Program-made: the position numbers and the translations under genes
Shown here: piece by piece, positions 7,448 through 14,359 of the stretch
How the letters are laid out: every line of letters starts with the position of its first letter
How positions within the stretch are numbered: position 1 is the stretch's first letter
The notes under the pieces: model-generated
What the model was told of the DNA's origin: nothing
Database searches by the model: none
What the model saw: the letters and a program-made list of their open reading frames with translations, nothing else
Assembly: GCA_013287095.1 (NCBI GenBank)
Contig: JABDEJ010000050.1
Location: 1-17,417 of the forward strand
Direction of reading: 5' to 3'
DNA: 17,417 nucleotides
Source: Bacteroidota bacterium
Lineage (GTDB): Bacteria > Bacteroidota > Bacteroidia > CAILMK01

Positions 7448-7780
7448 ATGAAAGTTCATCTTATCAGGAAAGAATCTATAGACATGTTTATAGAAAAGCA
7501 TAGTGATAGCAGGTCGTCCTTTCGGTCCTGGAATGAGATGGTTCGCAAGGCAGAATGGCAAAGCGCAGGTGACATTAAAAAGACATTCCCATCATCTGAC
7601 ATATTAGGAAATTCATCAGATCGGGTTATTTTCAATATTTCAGGAAACGCTTATAGAATGATTTGCACTTTTCATTTCGGGGCCAATATGGTTCATTTAT
7701 ATATTAAGTGGATTGGGACACATGCTGAGTATACCCGACTTTGTGACAAAAATGCACAATACACTATAAATAGCTACTAA
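7448..7780 (+). CDS. higB: HigB-type toxin, mRNA interferase family
   Basis: From the ATG at 7448 the product is 110 residues, beginning MKVHLIRKESIDMFIEKH, and matches the HigB_toxin family (PF09907; RelE superfamily). Landmarks are RSSFRSWNEMVRKAEW at about 22-37, VIFNISGNAYRMICTFHF at 60-77, and the C-terminal VHLYIKWIGTHAEYTRL at 82-98. The final WIGTHAEY is diagnostic. Such proteins cleave ribosome-bound mRNA and are neutralised by the HigA partner, here 19 bp downstream, giving the toxin-first order of hig loci. An in-frame TTG further upstream would put the -7 box inside the coding region and is rejected. The pair sits between glycan genes, which suggests insertion into an older cluster. 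Confidence 0.93.
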   Translation: MKVHLIRKESIDMFIEKHSDSRSSFRSWNEMVRKAEWQSAGDIKKTFPSSDILGNSSDRVIFNISGNAYRMICTFHFGANMVHLYIKWIGTHAEYTRLCDKNAQYTINSY

Positions 7781-7799
7781 CAACAAGATAATAAAGCTC

Positions 7800-8234
7800 A
7801 TGAAATACAAAATTATTAAGACACGGGAACAATACTTTGACTACTGCAATAAATTGGAGGCATTGACATTACATAGTACGCCGACATTGCAGGACGAAAT
7901 AGAACTGCTCACTTTTCTTATTGAGAAATGGGACACGGAACATAACACCTTTCAAGAGATAGACCCTGTGGAATCTTTAAAATATATGATGGGCGAACAT
8001 CAATTGAAGGCTGTGGAACTCGCCGAAATGTTGGGGGTAAGTAAGGGCCTGGTTTCTGATATCCTGCATTACAAAAAAGGGCTTTCAAAAGAGATCATAA
8101 GGAAATTGGCAGATCATTTCAAATTGTCACAGGAAACATTCAACCGACCTTATAAATTAAAATCTGCTTTGAACGCCCACCTCCGAAATGCAAGTGTTAT
8201 GAATACGCGAAAGGAACTTAAACAAACGGCTTGA
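7800..8234 (+). CDS. higA: HigA-type antitoxin, XRE-family HTH
   Basis: A 144-residue protein with an N-terminal helical part (LQDEIELLTFLIEKWDTEH at about 30-48) typical of the antitoxin that pairs with PF09907 toxins, and a C-terminal HTH at about 69-92, where KAVELAEMLGVSKGLVSDIL is the helix-turn-helix itself. It follows higB by 19 bp. It should bind HigB and repress the promoter at 7398-7438. The C-terminal 25 residues (LNAHLRNASVMNTRKELKQ) are basic and extend past the usual HTH. The family and role are well supported by partner and order. Confidence 0.93.
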   Translation: MKYKIIKTREQYFDYCNKLEALTLHSTPTLQDEIELLTFLIEKWDTEHNTFQEIDPVESLKYMMGEHQLKAVELAEMLGVSKGLVSDILHYKKGLSKEIIRKLADHFKLSQETFNRPYKLKSALNAHLRNASVMNTRKELKQTA

Positions 8235-8245
8235 ACTACTCAAGT

Positions 8246-8266
8246 ATGAACGTATTATGAGTTCAT
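8246..8266. repeat. Inverted repeat ATGAAC/GTTCAT just after higA
   Basis: ATGAAC at 8246-8251 and GTTCAT at 8261-8266 are separated by 9 bases, beginning 12 bp after the higA stop. A further GAACTAC lies at 8233-8239. The half-sites resemble the GTTCAC/GTGAAC core of the palindrome in front of higB, so this could be a second weak HigA site or a poor terminator. The arms are only 6 bp. Confidence 0.3.
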
Positions 8267-8320
8267 GTTTATACATTTAGCCCTGGAAGGCCAATAATTC
8301 TTGATTTATTCATAAATGTT

Positions 8321-8361
8321 ACTGTTGACTGACGACTGTTGACTGATGACTGTTAACTTTG
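8321..8361 (+). repeat. 14-bp tandem repeat (2.9 copies) running into the rfbH promoter
   Basis: ACTGTTGACTGACG (8321-8334) and ACTGTTGACTGATG (8335-8348) differ at one base, and a third partial copy, ACTGTTAACTTTG (8349-8361), contains the -7 box TAACTTTG (8354-8361). TTG occurs in both full copies but at 12 and 26 bases from the box, not at the usual 19-21. The start ATG at 8366 lies 4 bases after the box. Copy number changes here would alter promoter spacing. Confidence 0.75.
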
Positions 8362-8365
8362 TGCC

Positions 8366-9664
8366 ATGTACAAAAATATAGAAGGCCCTTTGCTCGAGCT
8401 ATTACAAGAGCAGGCCACAAAAGCCACATTTAAGGCCATTACCCCCGGAGTGGACTATATCCCACCGACAGGGAAAGTTGTTGACGCTAATGATCTCCTA
8501 CTTGGGGTAGATGCAGTATTGGACGGCTGGCTCACTACAGGCCGCTATGCAAAGGAGTTTGAACGCAAGTTCGCCAAGTACTTTGGCTCCAAGATCTCAT
8601 TGCTTGTTAATTCAGGTTCTTCGGCGAACCTGGTGGCCTTTAATGCACTTACCTCATCTAAGCTGGGTGATAAAGCCCTGAAACCCGGTGATGAAGTCAT
8701 TACGGTGGCAGCAGGCTTCCCGACTACGGTGAACCCGATGATCCAGTTCGGTTGTGTGCCGGTTTTTATGGATATTGATATTCCTACTTATGATTTCAAG
8801 GTTCATCAATTGGAAGCCGCGATAAGCCCCAAAACCAGGGCCATTATGATGGCGCATACCCTCGGCAATCCTTTCAACCTGGAAGCTGTCATGGAAGTGG
8901 CACATAAACATGACCTGTATGTAATAGAAGACAATTGTGATGCCCTTGGAGCTACCTATAATGGCAAAAAAACAGGATCCTTTGGTAGTCTGGCTACGGT
9001 TTCCTTTTATCCAGCGCATCATATCACCATGGGTGAAGGTGGAGCTGTACTGATAAACGATATGAAGCTGAAACTGCTGGCAGAGAGTTTCCGCGACTGG
9101 GGGCGTGACTGCTATTGCGATCCCGGAAAAGAAAACACCTGCAACAAACGTTTCGAATGGCAACTTGGTGACCTGCCCTTTGGCTATGACCATAAATACA
9201 CCTATACCCATATAGGCTACAACCTGAAAGTAACAGATACACAGGCTGCTATAGGACTTGGACAGCTAGAAAAAGCTGATTATTTTGTACAAAAACGTAG
9301 AGAAAACCACAAGCTGCTCTATGAAAGGCTGAAACCTTTGGAAGAACACCTCATTCTCCCCGAACCTACCCCAAATTCAGACCCAAGCTGGTTCGGGTTT
9401 TTATTGACATTGCGGAACGATAATATTGACCGCACCGAACTCACCCAATACCTTGAAAGTGAAAAAGTAGGCACCCGTCTGCTCTTTGCAGGAAACCTGA
9501 TCAAACAACCCGCGTACCAACATATCAAACACCGGGTGGTAGAAGACCTCACGAATACCGATATTGTAATGAACCGCTCTTTCTGGCTCGGCATCTGGCC
9601 AGGATTGGACGCCACTCATTTTGACTATATGGTAGAGAAGTTGAAGGGGTTTTTGGAGAGGTAG
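8366..9664 (+). CDS. rfbH: RfbH/DdhC-type CDP-4-keto-6-deoxy-D-glucose 3-dehydrase (E1)
   Basis: This 432-residue protein is a PMP-dependent iron-sulfur dehydrase of the DegT/DnrJ/EryC1 fold that removes the C3 hydroxyl from CDP-4-keto-6-deoxyglucose with an E3 reductase, the committed step to 3,6-dideoxyhexoses such as abequose, tyvelose, paratose and ascarylose. The usual PLP lysine is replaced by histidine in [14 protein letters not shown] (His219), the hallmark of this subfamily. The [2Fe-2S] ligands are all present: Cys191 in EDNCDALGA, and Cys249, Cys251 and Cys259, spaced C-x-C-x7-C as in Yersinia E1. NSGSSANLV at 82-90 and [10 protein letters not shown] at 115-124 are fold signatures. 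The start at 8366 lies 4 bases after a -7 box. No CDP-sugar pathway partners (rfbF, rfbG, E3) are in the window. Confidence 0.95.
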   Translation: MYKNIEGPLLELLQEQATKATFKAITPGVDYIPPTGKVVDANDLLLGVDAVLDGWLTTGRYAKEFERKFAKYFGSKISLLVNSGSSANLVAFNALTSSKLGDKALKPGDEVITVAAGFPTTVNPMIQFGCVPVFMDIDIPTYDFKVHQLEAAISPKTRAIMMAHTLGNPFNLEAVMEVAHKHDLYVIEDNCDALGATYNGKKTGSFGSLATVSFYPAHHITMGEGGAVLINDMKLKLLAESFRDWGRDCYCDPGKENTCNKRFEWQLGDLPFGYDHKYTYTHIGYNLKVTDTQAAIGLGQLEKADYFVQKRRENHKLLYERLKPLEEHLILPEPTPNSDPSWFGFLLTLRNDNIDRTELTQYLESEKVGTRLLFAGNLIKQPAYQHIKHRVVEDLTNTDIVMNRSFWLGIWPGLDATHFDYMVEKLKGFLER

Positions 9665-9691
9665 TTTTGATATTGCTTTCGCAAATTTCTA

Positions 9692-10089
9692 AATCAGGAT
9701 TTGCAAGATGAAAGGATAAACAGGATACCCTAGCCTATGCGATACTGAGTAGTTTTCCTGAAAATCCCTATCCATTTCCCGTATCGCAACCTCACACCCA
9801 AATAATTATCGGATTACTCACTCCAAAGGAGTGAAATGTTTGTAGAATTACGATGCCCCCCACGATTCCCGACCCCGGAGGGGTCGAACAGCGAATGAAA
9901 TACAAATAAAAATTAACGTTCGACCCCGCTGGGGTCGGTGGATTTGCCTGTTAATTTTACTACAAACATATGACCCCTCTGGGGTCAGGCCGGGCGTGTT
10001 TTCTCCTGCCAATTTTTGAACAGGATTTTGGGATTGACCAGATTGTCAATTAAAATCCTGTATATCCATTAATCTCTTAATCCTGTTCA
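9692..10089. repeat. About 400-bp element bounded by imperfect inverted repeats
   Basis: The left end (9692-9726) and the reverse complement of the right end (10054-10089) share CAGGATT at one side and GGATAnACAGGAT at the other, about 25 of 32 positions aligned by eye with one gap. The right side also has a perfect 11-bp inverted repeat TGAACAGGATT (10017-10027) / AATCCTGTTCA (10079-10089). No transposase is inside. It could be a miniature inverted-repeat element or a composite of REP-like units of the kind seen between genes in Bacteroidota. Target duplications were not found by eye. Confidence 0.6.
9818..9987. repeat. Array of four 17-bp hairpins with 50-52 bp spacing
   Basis: Four units each have 7-bp arms and a 3-base loop: TCACTCC-aaa-GGAGTGA (9818-9834), CGACCCC-gga-GGGGTCG (9870-9886), CGACCCC-gct-GGGGTCG (9921-9937) and TGACCCC-tct-GGGGTCA (9971-9987). 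Their centres lie at 9826, 9878, 9929 and 9979. GGGGTCGAAC (9880-9889) and GTTCGACCCC (9918-9927) also form a longer alternative 10-bp stem between units 2 and 3. The first unit differs in sequence but has the same geometry. Confidence 0.85.
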
Positions 10090-10184
10090 GACCCCATTCT
10101 AAACATATTCCCCACTATTACGTTATAGCTCCATCATCTTACTATAGGCCAAATAAATACTGGTCTTCTTAAATCAAAGTTTTT

Positions 10185-11225
10185 ATGAAAAAAATCGCCA
10201 TCATGACCATGATAGGGTTTGCCCTATTCTTTGGAAAAACCTCTACTTACGCACAGGTAAGTGTTGGAATATCCATCGCCCCACCTGAAATACCTGTTTA
10301 TGCGCAGCCTGCCTGTCCTTATGATGGATACTTGTGGACACCTGGATATTGGGCTTATGATCCGAATGGGTACTATTGGGTACCAGGGGCATGGATGGCT
10401 CCTCCTATGGCTGGCTACCTATGGACACCGGGATATTGGGGATATGAAGGTGGATATTATGGATGGAGAGGCGGATACTGGGGTTCACATGTTGGATTTT
10501 ATGGCGGTGTGAATTACGGATTCGGTTATGGCGGTGAAGGCTATGGCGGTGGCAGATGGGATCACGGTCATTTTCGTTACAATACGGCATTTTCGCATGT
10601 AGGCGGCGGGTTCCATAATACTTATGCTGATAGATCAGCGGTGCATGGTGGCGGCAGTCGGGCTGGTTTTAATGGCCCTGGCGGGAATTCAGCAAAGCCA
10701 AATGCTGCACAAATGTCGGCGTCAAAAGAAAGACATGTTCAGGCGACATCTAAACAGCGTTCTCATCAGGCATCAGCGAGTAAAAATCAGAACCAACGTT
10801 TTTCTGCAAATAAAGGACATCCGGGAACGGCGCATAATGCAAATACAAATAAGGCTTCGGCATCACATACAGCAAACGCATCTCATGCCAACGCAAATAA
10901 TGGCGCACCTCATCAAGCTGCAAAGGCCCAACAAAATCATACTGCATCCCATCAAAATGCGCCAAAAACCCAGCAGCATCAATCGGGTCAAGGTCAACAT
11001 ACTCAAAGATCTTCCCAACAACATCAAGCCTCACAACAGCATCGGGCTGCACAGCCACAACACCAGGCTGCACAACAACATCAGGCACCTCAGCAGCATC
11101 AACAGGCACAAAGACCTCAACAACAACGGCAGCCGCAGCAACGTCAGCAACAACGGCCACAGCAACAACGTCAGGCTCCGCAACAACATCAACAAGAACA
11201 TGGTGGCGGCGGTGAGAGGCGGTAA
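10185..11225 (+). CDS. Secreted YXWGXW-repeat protein with Gln/His-rich tail, paralogue 1
   Basis: A 346-residue protein with a clear signal peptide ending in STYAQ (cleavage about residue 23/24). Residues about 45-110 carry several aromatic WxPGYW-type units (LWTPGYWAYDPNG, YYWVPGAWMAPP, LWTPGYWGYEGG, GWRGGYWGSH), matching the YXWGXW repeat found in exported bacterial proteins. A Gly/Tyr-rich stretch (104-130) and a FRYNTAFSHV block follow. From about residue 170 the chain becomes low complexity, first Ser/Ala/Asn/Lys-rich and then dominated by Gln, His, Pro and Arg to the end (GGGGERR). The tail is probably disordered, and could bind metal or polyanions through its many histidines; that is inference. 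Function of the family is unknown. The next gene is a tandem paralogue. Confidence 0.9.
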   Translation: MKKIAIMTMIGFALFFGKTSTYAQVSVGISIAPPEIPVYAQPACPYDGYLWTPGYWAYDPNGYYWVPGAWMAPPMAGYLWTPGYWGYEGGYYGWRGGYWGSHVGFYGGVNYGFGYGGEGYGGGRWDHGHFRYNTAFSHVGGGFHNTYADRSAVHGGGSRAGFNGPGGNSAKPNAAQMSASKERHVQATSKQRSHQASASKNQNQRFSANKGHPGTAHNANTNKASASHTANASHANANNGAPHQAAKAQQNHTASHQNAPKTQQHQSGQGQHTQRSSQQHQASQQHRAAQPQHQAAQQHQAPQQHQQAQRPQQQRQPQQRQQQRPQQQRQAPQQHQQEHGGGGERR

Positions 11226-11320
11226 TTGACAGTTATGATGAATAGCTGCCCGCGACAGGGGAGTTTGTAAAATACTGCGTTATTTTGGTCCGCCTTCAAG
11301 AGAGGTAAGGGCATGGAATT

Positions 11321-11345
11321 AAACATATTTTAAAAAACTATGTTT
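11321..11345. repeat. AAACATA/TATGTTT inverted repeat between the two paralogues
   Basis: AAACATA (11321-11327) and TATGTTT (11339-11345) pair across an 11-base loop, followed by TT. It may be a weak terminator of the first paralogue or chance in AT-rich sequence. No other signal is seen in the 152-bp gap. Confidence 0.25.
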
Positions 11346-11377
11346 TTATCCTAATGTCTAACTAAAATAAAAATCCG

Positions 11378-12361
11378 ATGAAAAGAATCGCAGTTGTTAT
11401 CATCGCACTAACTATCTTATTTTTAGAAAAATCAAACACGTATGCCCAGGTAAGTGTACAAGTTGCCATTGCCCCACCAGAAATACCCGTATATGTGCAA
11501 CCAGATGATCCTTATGATGGATGGATATGGTCGCCCGGATATTGGGCTTATGATCCGGCAGATGGGTACTATTGGGTGCCGGGTACCTGGGTGGCTCCTC
11601 CATCCGTAGGCTTTCTATGGACCCCCGGATACTGGGGTTTTTATGGCGGATATTACCACTGGCACAGGGGATATTGGGGACCACATATTGGCTACTATGG
11701 AGGTATCAATTATGGCTTCGGATATTGGGGACATGGCTATGATGGTGGTAGATGGGAAGGCGGACATTTTCGCTACAATACCGCTGTATCCCATGTAGAT
11801 GCGAGGGTTGTTCATAATACGTATGTTGACAGATCTGCAGTGCATAGCGGGGGCAGTCGGGCTGCTTTTAATGGCCCACATGGCGTTTCTGCCCGTCCAA
11901 CCGCCAGCGAGCGAATAGCAGCAAGGGATAAACATGTTGGTGCTACTTCTGTGCAACGTTCTCACATAGCTGCAGCAAAGAAAGATCCTGCTACACATTT
12001 TGCTACGAATAAAGGAAACCCCGGCGCAAGAGCAGCCATGAGCCGCCCGGCTTCAAGTGCAGCCCCGAGGACTTCTACCACCCACACCAATACCCAAAGA
12101 ACAGCCACACACCAAAATCATCCGGCTGTTCATTCTACACATACTACCCAAAATCATTCAGCACCACGGCCTCAACACCAGGCCCAGCAGATGCATCAGG
12201 CGCCACAGCATCAACAAGCGCCGCGAATGCAACAACAGCATCAGGCACCCCAACCAAGGCCCCAAAATATGGGAAGGATGCAGGCACCAAGAGCAGCTCC
12301 GCAACGCGCCCCAATGGGTGGCGGTGGACATGAAGGGGGTGGTGAAGGCAAGAGGAGATAA
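11378..12361 (+). CDS. Secreted YXWGXW-repeat protein with Gln/His-rich tail, paralogue 2
   Basis: A 327-residue tandem paralogue of the gene at 10185. The signal peptide ends NTYAQ, and the folded part matches the first copy closely: VAIAPPEIPVYVQP, WIWSPGYWAYDP, YYWVPGTWVAPP, LWTPGYWGF, HRGYWGPHIGYYGG, then GRWEGGHFRYNTAVSHV and RSAVHSGGSRAAFNGP. An insertion of two residues (ADG for NG) is seen in the second unit. The tail has the same type of composition (Gln, His, Pro, Ala, Thr, Met) but little position-by-position identity, ending GGGHEGGGEGKRR. So the aromatic repeat domain is under constraint while only the composition of the tail is kept. It is probably exported to the periplasm or cell surface. 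Function is unknown. Confidence 0.9.
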   Translation: MKRIAVVIIALTILFLEKSNTYAQVSVQVAIAPPEIPVYVQPDDPYDGWIWSPGYWAYDPADGYYWVPGTWVAPPSVGFLWTPGYWGFYGGYYHWHRGYWGPHIGYYGGINYGFGYWGHGYDGGRWEGGHFRYNTAVSHVDARVVHNTYVDRSAVHSGGSRAAFNGPHGVSARPTASERIAARDKHVGATSVQRSHIAAAKKDPATHFATNKGNPGARAAMSRPASSAAPRTSTTHTNTQRTATHQNHPAVHSTHTTQNHSAPRPQHQAQQMHQAPQHQQAPRMQQQHQAPQPRPQNMGRMQAPRAAPQRAPMGGGGHEGGGEGKRR

Positions 12362-12389
12362 TTTGAAATAAGATTCTCGTAATTTCAAA
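12362..12389. terminator. Possible terminator hairpin after the second YXWGXW gene
   Basis: TTTGAAAT (12362-12369) and ATTTCAAA (12382-12389) form a perfect 8-bp stem with a 12-base loop directly after the TAA stop. The stem is AT-rich and no U tract follows, so termination strength is doubtful. Confidence 0.35.
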
Positions 12390-12424
12390 GTGGAAGGCCG
12401 GGACTATGTAAGGCAATATATAAT

Positions 12425-12432
12425 TATATTTG
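12425..12432 (+). promoter_or_regulatory. -7 box of the racemase gene, near-leaderless start
   Basis: TATATTTG matches TAnnTTTG perfectly and the ATG at 12438 follows after 5 bases. No -33 TTTG at the usual spacing is seen. The short distance supports 12438 over an in-frame upstream ATG at 12390 as the true start. Confidence 0.45.
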
Positions 12433-12437
12433 CATAC

Positions 12438-13127
12438 ATGAAATTACTAGGTCTTGTTGGCGGCATCAGTTGGGTTTCAACAATTGACTATTACAGGTAT
12501 ATCAACCAGGCTGTGAATAAACGGCTTGGCGGAAATGAATTTGCAGATTGCATTATTTATTCCCTGAATTACGGTGAAGTAATCCGTCATAATGAAGCGA
12601 AGGATTTTGAAGGCACTTTTAATATTATTTTAAACGCATGTATGCATTTGAAAAATTCAGGCGTGGGAGCCATTGTCCTGTGCGCGAATACCGTGCACAT
12701 GTTTGCCGACGAACTGGAAGAAAAGACAGGCCTGCCGGTTATTCACGTTGCTGTTGCAACTGCCACTGAAATAAATAAAAAAGGACTTAAAAAAGTGGCG
12801 CTGCTTGGTACCAAACTTACGATGGAAATGGACTTTTTTAAACTGAAACTTGCAGCACAAAATATTGAATACATTGTTCCGAATGAGGAAGACCAGGTTT
12901 TTATCCATCAAAAAATTTATTCTGAACTTGGCAAAGGAATCATCAAACAAGAAACAAAGAACGGCTACATAGCCATCATTCAAAAACTGATTTCAGAAGG
13001 TGCAGAAGGTATCATCTTAGGTTGTACCGAAATACCACTACTTATAAAACAGGAAGATGTAAATGTCCCTGTTTTTGATACCACACTTATCCATTCTGAG
13101 GCAGCGGTGGCATTTGCGTTTTCTTAG
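12438..13127 (+). CDS. Aspartate/glutamate racemase family protein
   Basis: From the ATG at 12438 the product is 229 residues, beginning MKLLGLVGGISWVSTIDYY, the usual N-terminus of the cofactor-independent Asp/Glu racemase family (PF01177; RacD/YgeA type). The two catalytic cysteines are present: Cys82 in VLCANTVH and Cys196 in LGCTEIPLL, each with the conserved Asn-Thr or Thr-Glu neighbours. The length is normal. The enzyme would interconvert L- and D-amino acids in the cytoplasm; aspartate or another acidic or neutral amino acid is possible, since the family includes broad-specificity racemases. It appears to be a single-gene unit, convergent with the SRPBCC gene at 13172. Confidence 0.9.
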   Translation: MKLLGLVGGISWVSTIDYYRYINQAVNKRLGGNEFADCIIYSLNYGEVIRHNEAKDFEGTFNIILNACMHLKNSGVGAIVLCANTVHMFADELEEKTGLPVIHVAVATATEINKKGLKKVALLGTKLTMEMDFFKLKLAAQNIEYIVPNEEDQVFIHQKIYSELGKGIIKQETKNGYIAIIQKLISEGAEGIILGCTEIPLLIKQEDVNVPVFDTTLIHSEAAVAFAFS

Positions 13128-13171
13128 TATTTATCTTACCACCAACCCGGGTAATACAGCGCTTAATTCCT

Positions 13172-13612
13172 TTACTTTCCCGGCTTGCCCACACCTTCTG
13201 TAATCAGGCTTTTAAGACTGTCTTTTACATATTGATCCCAGCCTTTTACACAACCATCGTAACATTCCAATTCAGGCGCGAGACCGACATGTTCAAAATC
13301 AATCTCCGTCCCTTCTTCAACATGTTTTAAGTCCCAGGCTATAGTGGTATCTTTCCATTCTTTAATGTCTTTCAGCCAGAGCAAATGACAGTCCGTTACA
13401 TGCCAGATGATCTTTTGATCCTGTATCATTTCTGTAACCTTAAAATTTACGAAGATGTCACCAGGGTGATACACAAATTCATCTCCAACTTGATGGCTTG
13501 GCCCGTCAATATGTCCCCACCAGTCATTAACCTTGCAAATGCTGTCATAAGCAGTTTTCAATGAGGCATCTACCAAAATGCTTGTTTTGTAATTTTCCGT
13601 AAGTGTTTCCAT
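13172..13612 (-). CDS. SRPBCC (AHSA1/START-like) domain protein, operon distal
   Basis: A 146-residue protein of the helix-grip SRPBCC fold. It begins METLTENYKTSILVDASLKTAYDSICKVNDWW, where the strand-helix start and the tryptophan pair are typical, and continues with GDEFVYHPGDIFVNFKVTEM, KIIWHVTDC, and a C-terminal helix CYDGCVKGWDQYVKDSLKSLI. The final helix with GWDxYxxSLK is a common feature of AHSA1-like proteins linked to ArsR regulators. The cavity ligand is unknown. It starts 12 bp after the ArsR stop and is the third gene of the operon. Confidence 0.88.
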   Translation of the reverse strand: METLTENYKTSILVDASLKTAYDSICKVNDWWGHIDGPSHQVGDEFVYHPGDIFVNFKVTEMIQDQKIIWHVTDCHLLWLKDIKEWKDTTIAWDLKHVEEGTEIDFEHVGLAPELECYDGCVKGWDQYVKDSLKSLITEGVGKPGK

Positions 13613-13624
13613 ATTCGTTTTTGA

Positions 13625-13960
13625 TTATTGTTTCGATTTGTTATCTAAAAGTGTTTGTAATTTTTTGAGTTTGGTAATCCAGAATTTATCAAAGTAGTCG
13701 ATGAAATCCTGCAACTCATTAAAGCCGTCCTGCTTCAGTGTGCAATAACGTTCTCGCCCAATATCTGTAATGGAAATAAAGCCTGCATTGTACATGATCT
13801 TTATGTGCTTTGATACAGCAGGCCGGCTCATATCAAAATTTTCGGCCAACGCATTTATGGTCATACTGTCTTTTGAAAGCAATAACATCATTTGCCTGCG
13901 GCTGGGGTCGGCAATTACCTGGAAGGCATCAAACATTTGAGTTTGCATCAGATGAAGCAT
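13625..13960 (-). CDS. ArsR-family winged-helix transcriptional regulator
   Basis: A 111-residue regulator. Residues about 11-27 (DAFQVIADPSRRQMMLL) are the standard N-terminal ArsR segment, and MTINALAENFDMSRPAVSKHIKIMYNAGFI at 33-62 is the HTH, with recognition helix SRPAVSKHIKIM. The wing (DIGRERYCTLKQ) and a C-terminal dimer helix (DYFDKFWITKLKKLQTLLDN) follow. The typical metal-binding ELCVCDL motif is absent, so it is of the non-metal subtype paired with SRPBCC proteins. The ATG at 13960 is preceded by GGTGG; in-frame ATGs at 13948 and 13936 are also possible. It overlaps the end of the upstream SRPBCC gene by 32, 20 or 8 bp depending on start. It probably represses its own operon via the palindromes at 14360-14403. 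Confidence 0.92.
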   Translation of the reverse strand: MLHLMQTQMFDAFQVIADPSRRQMMLLLSKDSMTINALAENFDMSRPAVSKHIKIMYNAGFISITDIGRERYCTLKQDGFNELQDFIDYFDKFWITKLKKLQTLLDNKSKQ

Positions 13961-14354
13961 TTAAACGTTCCACCAAATGGCCCAGCAAATAATTCCATCC
14001 ATTGCTGTGATCGTCGAAATCTTTTAATAATTCAAAATCACCATGTTGCAACAACAAGTCAGTCTTCCCGCCTTTATCTATGAGGGTCCATGTAACAACT
14101 GAATCGAGCCTGATTTCATTTTCGCTTTTCCCTTTCTTCCAACTATATGAAAGAAGTTTGTGAGGAATGATTTCCAATACCTGGCAGTAAGCATCAATTT
14201 TATCGTTGTTTATAAATTGAAATTTGTGCCCTACTTCCGGGACGAAATTGCATTTCATTAACCATTGCCCCATGAGTTCGGGATTGGTAAGATATTCCCA
14301 AACCACTTGCGGTGCCTGATTAAAGTGCCATGTCTGTTTTACTTGTTTTTCCAT
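13929..14354 (-). CDS. SRPBCC (AHSA1-like) domain protein, operon proximal
   Basis: A 141-residue SRPBCC protein. It begins MEKQVKQTWHFNQAPQVVWEYLTNPELMGQWLM, with the VWxxLTxPELmxqWL pattern characteristic of AHSA1-type proteins, followed by GHKFQF, LSYSWK, VTWTLIDKGGKTDLLLQHGDF, and the final NGWNYLLGHLVERLN helix. It is the first gene of the operon; its 3' end overlaps the ArsR gene. The two SRPBCC proteins in this operon are only distantly alike, so they are probably not a recent duplication. Such ArsR/SRPBCC pairs are widespread, and their ligand is mostly unknown. Confidence 0.9.
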   Translation of the reverse strand: MEKQVKQTWHFNQAPQVVWEYLTNPELMGQWLMKCNFVPEVGHKFQFINNDKIDAYCQVLEIIPHKLLSYSWKKGKSENEIRLDSVVTWTLIDKGGKTDLLLQHGDFELLKDFDDHSNGWNYLLGHLVERLNASSDANSNV

Positions 14355-14359
14355 AATAT

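Larger units (their letters stand above)
9665..10184. other. Gene-free 520-bp interval made of repeats
   Basis: No open frame with protein character is seen on either strand. The interval holds an imperfect inverted pair of about 35 bp (9692-9726 and 10054-10089), an 8-bp inverted repeat TGCGATAC/GTATCGCA (9738-9745 and 9781-9788), four small hairpins with 7-bp arms and 3-base loops at even spacing, and a 10-bp inverted pair ATGTTTGTAG/CTACAAACAT (9836-9845 and 9960-9969). Separate entries give the details. The last 95 bp before the gene at 10185 show no obvious promoter box. Confidence 0.85.

Noticed and set aside
8654..9211. Open frame of 185 codons on the minus strand inside rfbH
   Set aside because: It is antisense to a strongly conserved enzyme gene, shows no family pattern or promoter, and fits a shadow frame.
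9818..9987. CRISPR array
   Set aside because: The four units have regular spacing but are self-complementary hairpins of 17 bp, the first unit differs in sequence, and no cas gene is present.
10750..11160. Open frame of 136 codons on the minus strand opposite the same tail
   Set aside because: Val/Ala/Asp-rich composition is the mirror of the repetitive tail; no start signal.
10624..11229. Open frame of 201 codons, plus strand, overlapping the tail of the first YXWGXW gene
   Set aside because: It is the +1 frame of the low-complexity Gln/His-rich tail; the repeated CAACAT/CAGCAA codons avoid stops in several frames.
12657..12983. Minus-strand open frame of 108 codons inside the racemase gene
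   Set aside because: Antisense shadow of a conserved gene with both catalytic cysteines.
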